From DAOTWY01 sp003696565 (GTDB lineage Bacteria; Chloroflexota; Anaerolineae; Aggregatilineales; Phototrophicaceae), in assembly GCA_034435635.1 (NCBI GenBank), contig DAOTWY010000141.1:1-6547 (forward strand): a stretch of 6,547 nt of DNA, in the 5' to 3' direction. The translations under genes were made by a program, and so were the position numbers. Under the pieces are notes generated by a model. That model was not told the origin of the DNA and made no database searches. It saw only the letters and a list, made by a program, of their open reading frames with translations. How positions within the stretch are numbered: the first letter of the stretch is position 1; each line of letters opens with the position of its first letter. Positions 5,913 to 6,547 of this stretch are shown here, piece by piece.

Positions 5913-6547
5913 ATGAACGAATTTCGTGGCATATTGCTGGATTTACGGGATGATATGTTACAGCGATATTCACTTTTAACGGCGATATTTATTGCTGCGA
6001 TGATGAATATCATTTTATTGGCGCGTCCTTTTCCAGTTAAGATGTTTTTATTGTTGTTTGTATTATTATGTGCCACGTTGTTGATACGTGAGCGTCATGA
6101 TTGGTATGCAGCGCGATATTGTTTTATTGGTGTGCTGCATTTAGGGCTGATGTTTGGCATGACGATTCAGCCCCAAAGTGTGCTTTTGCCGGTCTTGGGA
6201 TTGCCGCTGGTTTTTATGAGTGCGTTACTTGTTTCAAACATGAGTGTGCTATCTGCCGGATTGATTTATGGCTCTGCTGTGATATTGACTGTCAGCGGCA
6301 GGGCACACTATCCACTAGATGGACTGTTAATTTTATTCACGGCGGTTGGGGCAATTTCCTTCACTGCGATTATGACGCTTTATACAGCCCTTTCTTGGTA
6401 TAGCTCTATGCATCAACGTGCAGATCAATTGTTGCAAGAAACACGAGAGCGGCGTGCAGAATTGGTTCAGGCGTTAAAGTCTTTGGATACAGCGTATCAA
6501 ACCCAGCGGCGGATGCAGAATCAACTGGTTTTTGCCAGGCAACAAGC
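5913..6547 (+). CDS. Six-helix membrane sensor protein, probable histidine kinase N-terminus (partial)
   Basis: The gene runs off the window; 211 residues are visible. The product starts with a short amphipathic stretch (MNEFRGILLDLRDDM), followed by about six membrane helices (roughly 20-37, 42-58, 67-84, 88-108, 109-128, 134-160). From about 166 to the edge there is a charged, heptad-like region rich in Gln, Arg, Glu and Leu, ending QLVFARQQ. A multi-helix input domain leading into such a signalling coiled coil, with an ARQQ/ARDQA-type ending, typically precedes the dimerisation domain of a histidine kinase; a diguanylate cyclase or other output domain is also possible because the catalytic part is not in view. 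The ATG at 5913 has GGAAG at 5903-5907, five bases upstream. The frame stays open up to a TAG at 5817-5819, so ATG codons at 5826, 5841 and 5862 are alternatives without good ribosome-binding sites. It is divergent from the kinase operon. Confidence 0.75.
   Translation, partial: MNEFRGILLDLRDDMLQRYSLLTAIFIAAMMNIILLARPFPVKMFLLLFVLLCATLLIRERHDWYAARYCFIGVLHLGLMFGMTIQPQSVLLPVLGLPLVFMSALLVSNMSVLSAGLIYGSAVILTVSGRAHYPLDGLLILFTAVGAISFTAIMTLYTALSWYSSMHQRADQLLQETRERRAELVQALKSLDTAYQTQRRMQNQLVFARQQ

Noticed and set aside
5792..6076. A 94-residue minus-strand frame in the divergent spacer and sensor gene
   Set aside because: It lies mostly opposite the membrane-helix coding frame of the sensor gene, has low-complexity Asn-rich residues at its start, and shows no recognisable domain. 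It also conflicts with the promoter region.
6101..6403. A 100-residue plus-strand frame
   Set aside because: It is out of frame inside the sensor gene, whose own frame gives clear membrane helices and a coiled coil and continues to the window edge.

Overview
The window suggests a bacterium with moderate GC content, AT-rich spacers and large multidomain signalling proteins. The combination of a Ser/Thr kinase, cyclase-like domain, AAA/STAND ATPase and TPR array in one chain, plus a six-helix sensor protein leading into a coiled coil, is a style common in Chloroflexota (Anaerolineae-like lineages). This placement is inferred from protein architecture only; there is no rRNA or marker gene in the window.

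Layout: positions 1-324 hold no convincing gene. They contain a cluster of overlapping GCTATA/TATAGC palindromes carrying two perfect TATAAT boxes (101-133), a strong plus-strand intrinsic terminator (151-180) and a small degenerate 12-nt tandem repeat (297-332) that runs into the end of the first gene. Two minus-strand genes follow and probably form an operon read from right to left. The first transcribed is a 1305-residue cytoplasmic signalling protein (1844-5761). Behind it, after a 46-nt gap with a small hairpin, comes a membrane-bound family 2 glycosyltransferase of the CslA/cellulose-synthase-like type (325-1797). A 151-bp divergent promoter region (5762-5912) separates the operon from a plus-strand gene (5913 to the window end). 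That gene encodes a six-helix membrane protein followed by a coiled coil and is cut by the window edge; it is most likely the sensor half of a histidine kinase.

How the parts may work together: the kinase-ATPase protein looks like a cytoplasmic signal integrator. It has an intact kinase active site, a cyclase-homology domain that has lost several key residues, an intact Walker A/B ATPase and about eight TPR units for protein contacts. Its tight co-orientation with a polysaccharide synthase suggests control of glycan production or export, and the divergent sensor gene may belong to the same circuit. The gene arrangement is seen directly; the functional link is inference.

Both minus-strand reading frames extend upstream to TTG codons, but internal ATG codons are better starts: 5761 for the kinase protein, which has a clear GAGGA ribosome-binding site, and 1797 for the glycosyltransferase.
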